From Leucobacter tardus (GTDB taxonomy: Bacteria; Actinomycetota; Actinomycetes; Actinomycetales; Microbacteriaceae), in the NCBI RefSeq assembly GCF_017583045.1, contig NZ_JAGFBF010000005.1, positions 1,054,001 through 1,118,000 on the forward strand: a stretch of DNA of 64,000 bases, given 5' to 3'. Below the pieces are notes generated by a model, which was given only the letters and a program-made list of their open reading frames with translations, had not been told where the DNA came from and made no database searches. The position numbers and the translations under genes were made by a program. Within the stretch, counting starts at the first letter, position 1; each line of letters starts with the position of its first letter. Positions 63,002 to 64,000 of this stretch are shown in pieces.

Positions 63002-63224
63002 AGCCACCATTGTTCGCACCCGTCGGCTATCTGCAAAATAGCCAAAAACTAACCTGAGCATCTCGAAAAGTGATGCAGTCGGCAGGGCGCCCGAATCAGT
63101 CATTCAGATGCGACATTGGTTTGCGTTCGTTTTATCCGATGCAGTTGACCGCGAACGACTATTGGACGAGGACGCTTCCGTCGGTTTTGCTGGAGTCGCA
63201 TTCGAAGAACGGAGCGAACCCCAC
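63002..63224. promoter_or_regulatory. Divergent promoter region of the catabolic cluster
   Basis: The 223-base gap between the RidA-led operon (minus) and the monooxygenase gene (plus) must hold both promoters. It is somewhat AT-rich near 63035-63055 and 63110-63140. I see no convincing dyad or exact hexamer pair. Confidence 0.4.
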
Positions 63225-64000
63225 ATGACGAACCCCGAGATCCCCGACGCCACCGATGTCGTCGTCGTCGGCGCCGGACAAGCCGGCGTCGCAATGAGCG
63301 AGCACCTCACGACGCGCGGCATCGCGCACGTGGTGCTGGAGCGCGGACGCATCGCCGAGCGATGGCAGTCCGAGCGCTGGGACTCCCTCGTCGCGAACGG
63401 CCCCGCGTGGCACGACCGCTTCCCCGCACTCGAGTTCGACGACGTCGACCCCGACGCCTTCGCCCCCAAGGAACGGGTCGCCCAGTACTTCGCCCAGTAC
63501 GCCGCCCATTTTCAGATGCCGATCCACTGCGGCATCGAGGTGACCGAGGTCACGCGCCTCGAGGGCCGCCCCGGCTTCCGCGTCGCCACCTCGGCCGGCG
63601 CCATCGAGGCCCAGTACGTGGTCGCTGCCACGGGCCCGTTCCAGAAGCCCGCCATCCCGGCCGTCGTCCACGAGGAAGCGGGGATCCACCAGATCCACTC
63701 GAGCTCCTACCGCAACCCCGAACAACTTCCCGAGGGCGGTGTGATCGTCGTCGGCGCCGGATCCTCGGGCGTGCAGATCGCCGATGAGCTCCGCAGCGCC
63801 GGCCGCGAGGTCGTCCTCGCCGTCGGCCCCCACGACCGTCCGCCGCGGCGCTACCGCGGGCGCGACAACGTGTGGTGGCTCGGAGTACTCGGCAAGTGGG
63901 GCGCCTCCGCTCCCCCCGCCGGCGCCGAGCACGTCACGATCGCCGTGAGCGGCGCCCGGGGCGGAGAGACGATCGACTTCCGCGATCTCGCCGACCGCGG
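63225..64000 (+). CDS. Flavin-dependent monooxygenase, N-terminal part (runs off the window)
   Basis: The first 258 residues of an FAD/NADPH monooxygenase of the FMO/YUCCA kind. The FAD motif is DVVVVGAGQAGVAMSEHLTT. A GRIAERWQSERWDSL segment follows, then ATGPFQKPAIPA and the second dinucleotide motif VIVVGAGSSGVQIADEL. It is divergent from the RidA-led operon, with a 223-base gap, so shared regulation is likely. It probably oxygenates the substrate or its nitrogen/sulfur before hydrolysis (inference). Confidence 0.85.
   Translation, partial: MTNPEIPDATDVVVVGAGQAGVAMSEHLTTRGIAHVVLERGRIAERWQSERWDSLVANGPAWHDRFPALEFDDVDPDAFAPKERVAQYFAQYAAHFQMPIHCGIEVTEVTRLEGRPGFRVATSAGAIEAQYVVAATGPFQKPAIPAVVHEEAGIHQIHSSSYRNPEQLPEGGVIVVGAGSSGVQIADELRSAGREVVLAVGPHDRPPRRYRGRDNVWWLGVLGKWGASAPPAGAEHVTIAVSGARGGETIDFRDLADR

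Noticed and set aside
1-64000. tRNA, rRNA, CRISPR array, insertion sequence or prophage
   Set aside because: No tRNA-like cloverleaf, rRNA segment, regularly spaced repeat or transposase/integrase motif was seen on either strand.

Overview
The window is high-GC DNA with no rRNA, tRNA, CRISPR array, prophage or insertion sequence that I could see. Its gene content points to a Gram-positive actinobacterium, most likely Microbacteriaceae and Leucobacter-like: an NrtR-type NAD regulator, an ispG / site-2 protease / dxr neighbourhood, a sortase-type surface protein with repeats, a DUF4192 protein, a SufS-SufU pair and short intergenic gaps with many 4-base ATGA/GTGA overlaps. The genus is inference.

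Layout. 1-2.7 kb: de novo NAD synthesis (nrtR-nadA-nadB, minus strand, nadB cut by the window edge). 2.9-9.1 kb: a surface module made of a large repeat adhesin, a secreted membrane-anchored partner, and an ECF sigma factor fused to a zinc-finger and membrane tail. 9.1-14.7 kb: an L-idonate/gluconate operon (gluconokinase, idonate dehydrogenase, gluconate 5-dehydrogenase, GntP permease) with a divergent FadR-type regulator. 14.7-24.6 kb: accessory genes, namely a NUDIX-NYN fusion, a TetR-controlled DHA2 exporter with a clear operator, GNATs, membrane proteins, a CPBP protease and a UvrA paralogue. 24.7-36.3 kb: core genes, namely ispG, a VanY-type carboxypeptidase, the site-2 protease, dxr, an FKBP lipoprotein, a PlsC-like acyltransferase, rsmI, a DsbA-like protein, an MFS protein and sufS-sufU.

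36.4-47.2 kb: a DUF4192 protein, a C26 peptidase, a cold-shock protein, then a glycine operon (tandem glycine riboswitch, gcvP, gcvT, gcvH, sdaA) that would turn glycine into serine and pyruvate. A NUDIX-LOG fusion and a histidine phosphatase follow. 47.2-50.4 kb: NhaA with a possible leaderless upstream ORF, a small acidic protein, a UPF0014 permease and a PACE-type efflux protein. 50.4-51.8 kb: a visibly AT-richer island with a secreted toxin-like gene broken by one in-frame TGA, overlapped by a likely immunity gene.

51.8-64 kb: a nine-gene minus-strand catabolic operon (RidA, DUF1028, M20 amidohydrolase, MHS symporter, aldehyde dehydrogenase, class III aminotransferase, NCS1 permease, YtcJ-type amidohydrolase, second NCS1 permease), with a divergent flavin monooxygenase that runs off the window. 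It looks like a pathway for a nitrogen-containing, amide-bearing substrate, but the substrate cannot be named from sequence. The most interesting items are this operon, the broken toxin with intact partner, the sigma/zinc-finger fusion with its surface module, and the two NUDIX fusions.
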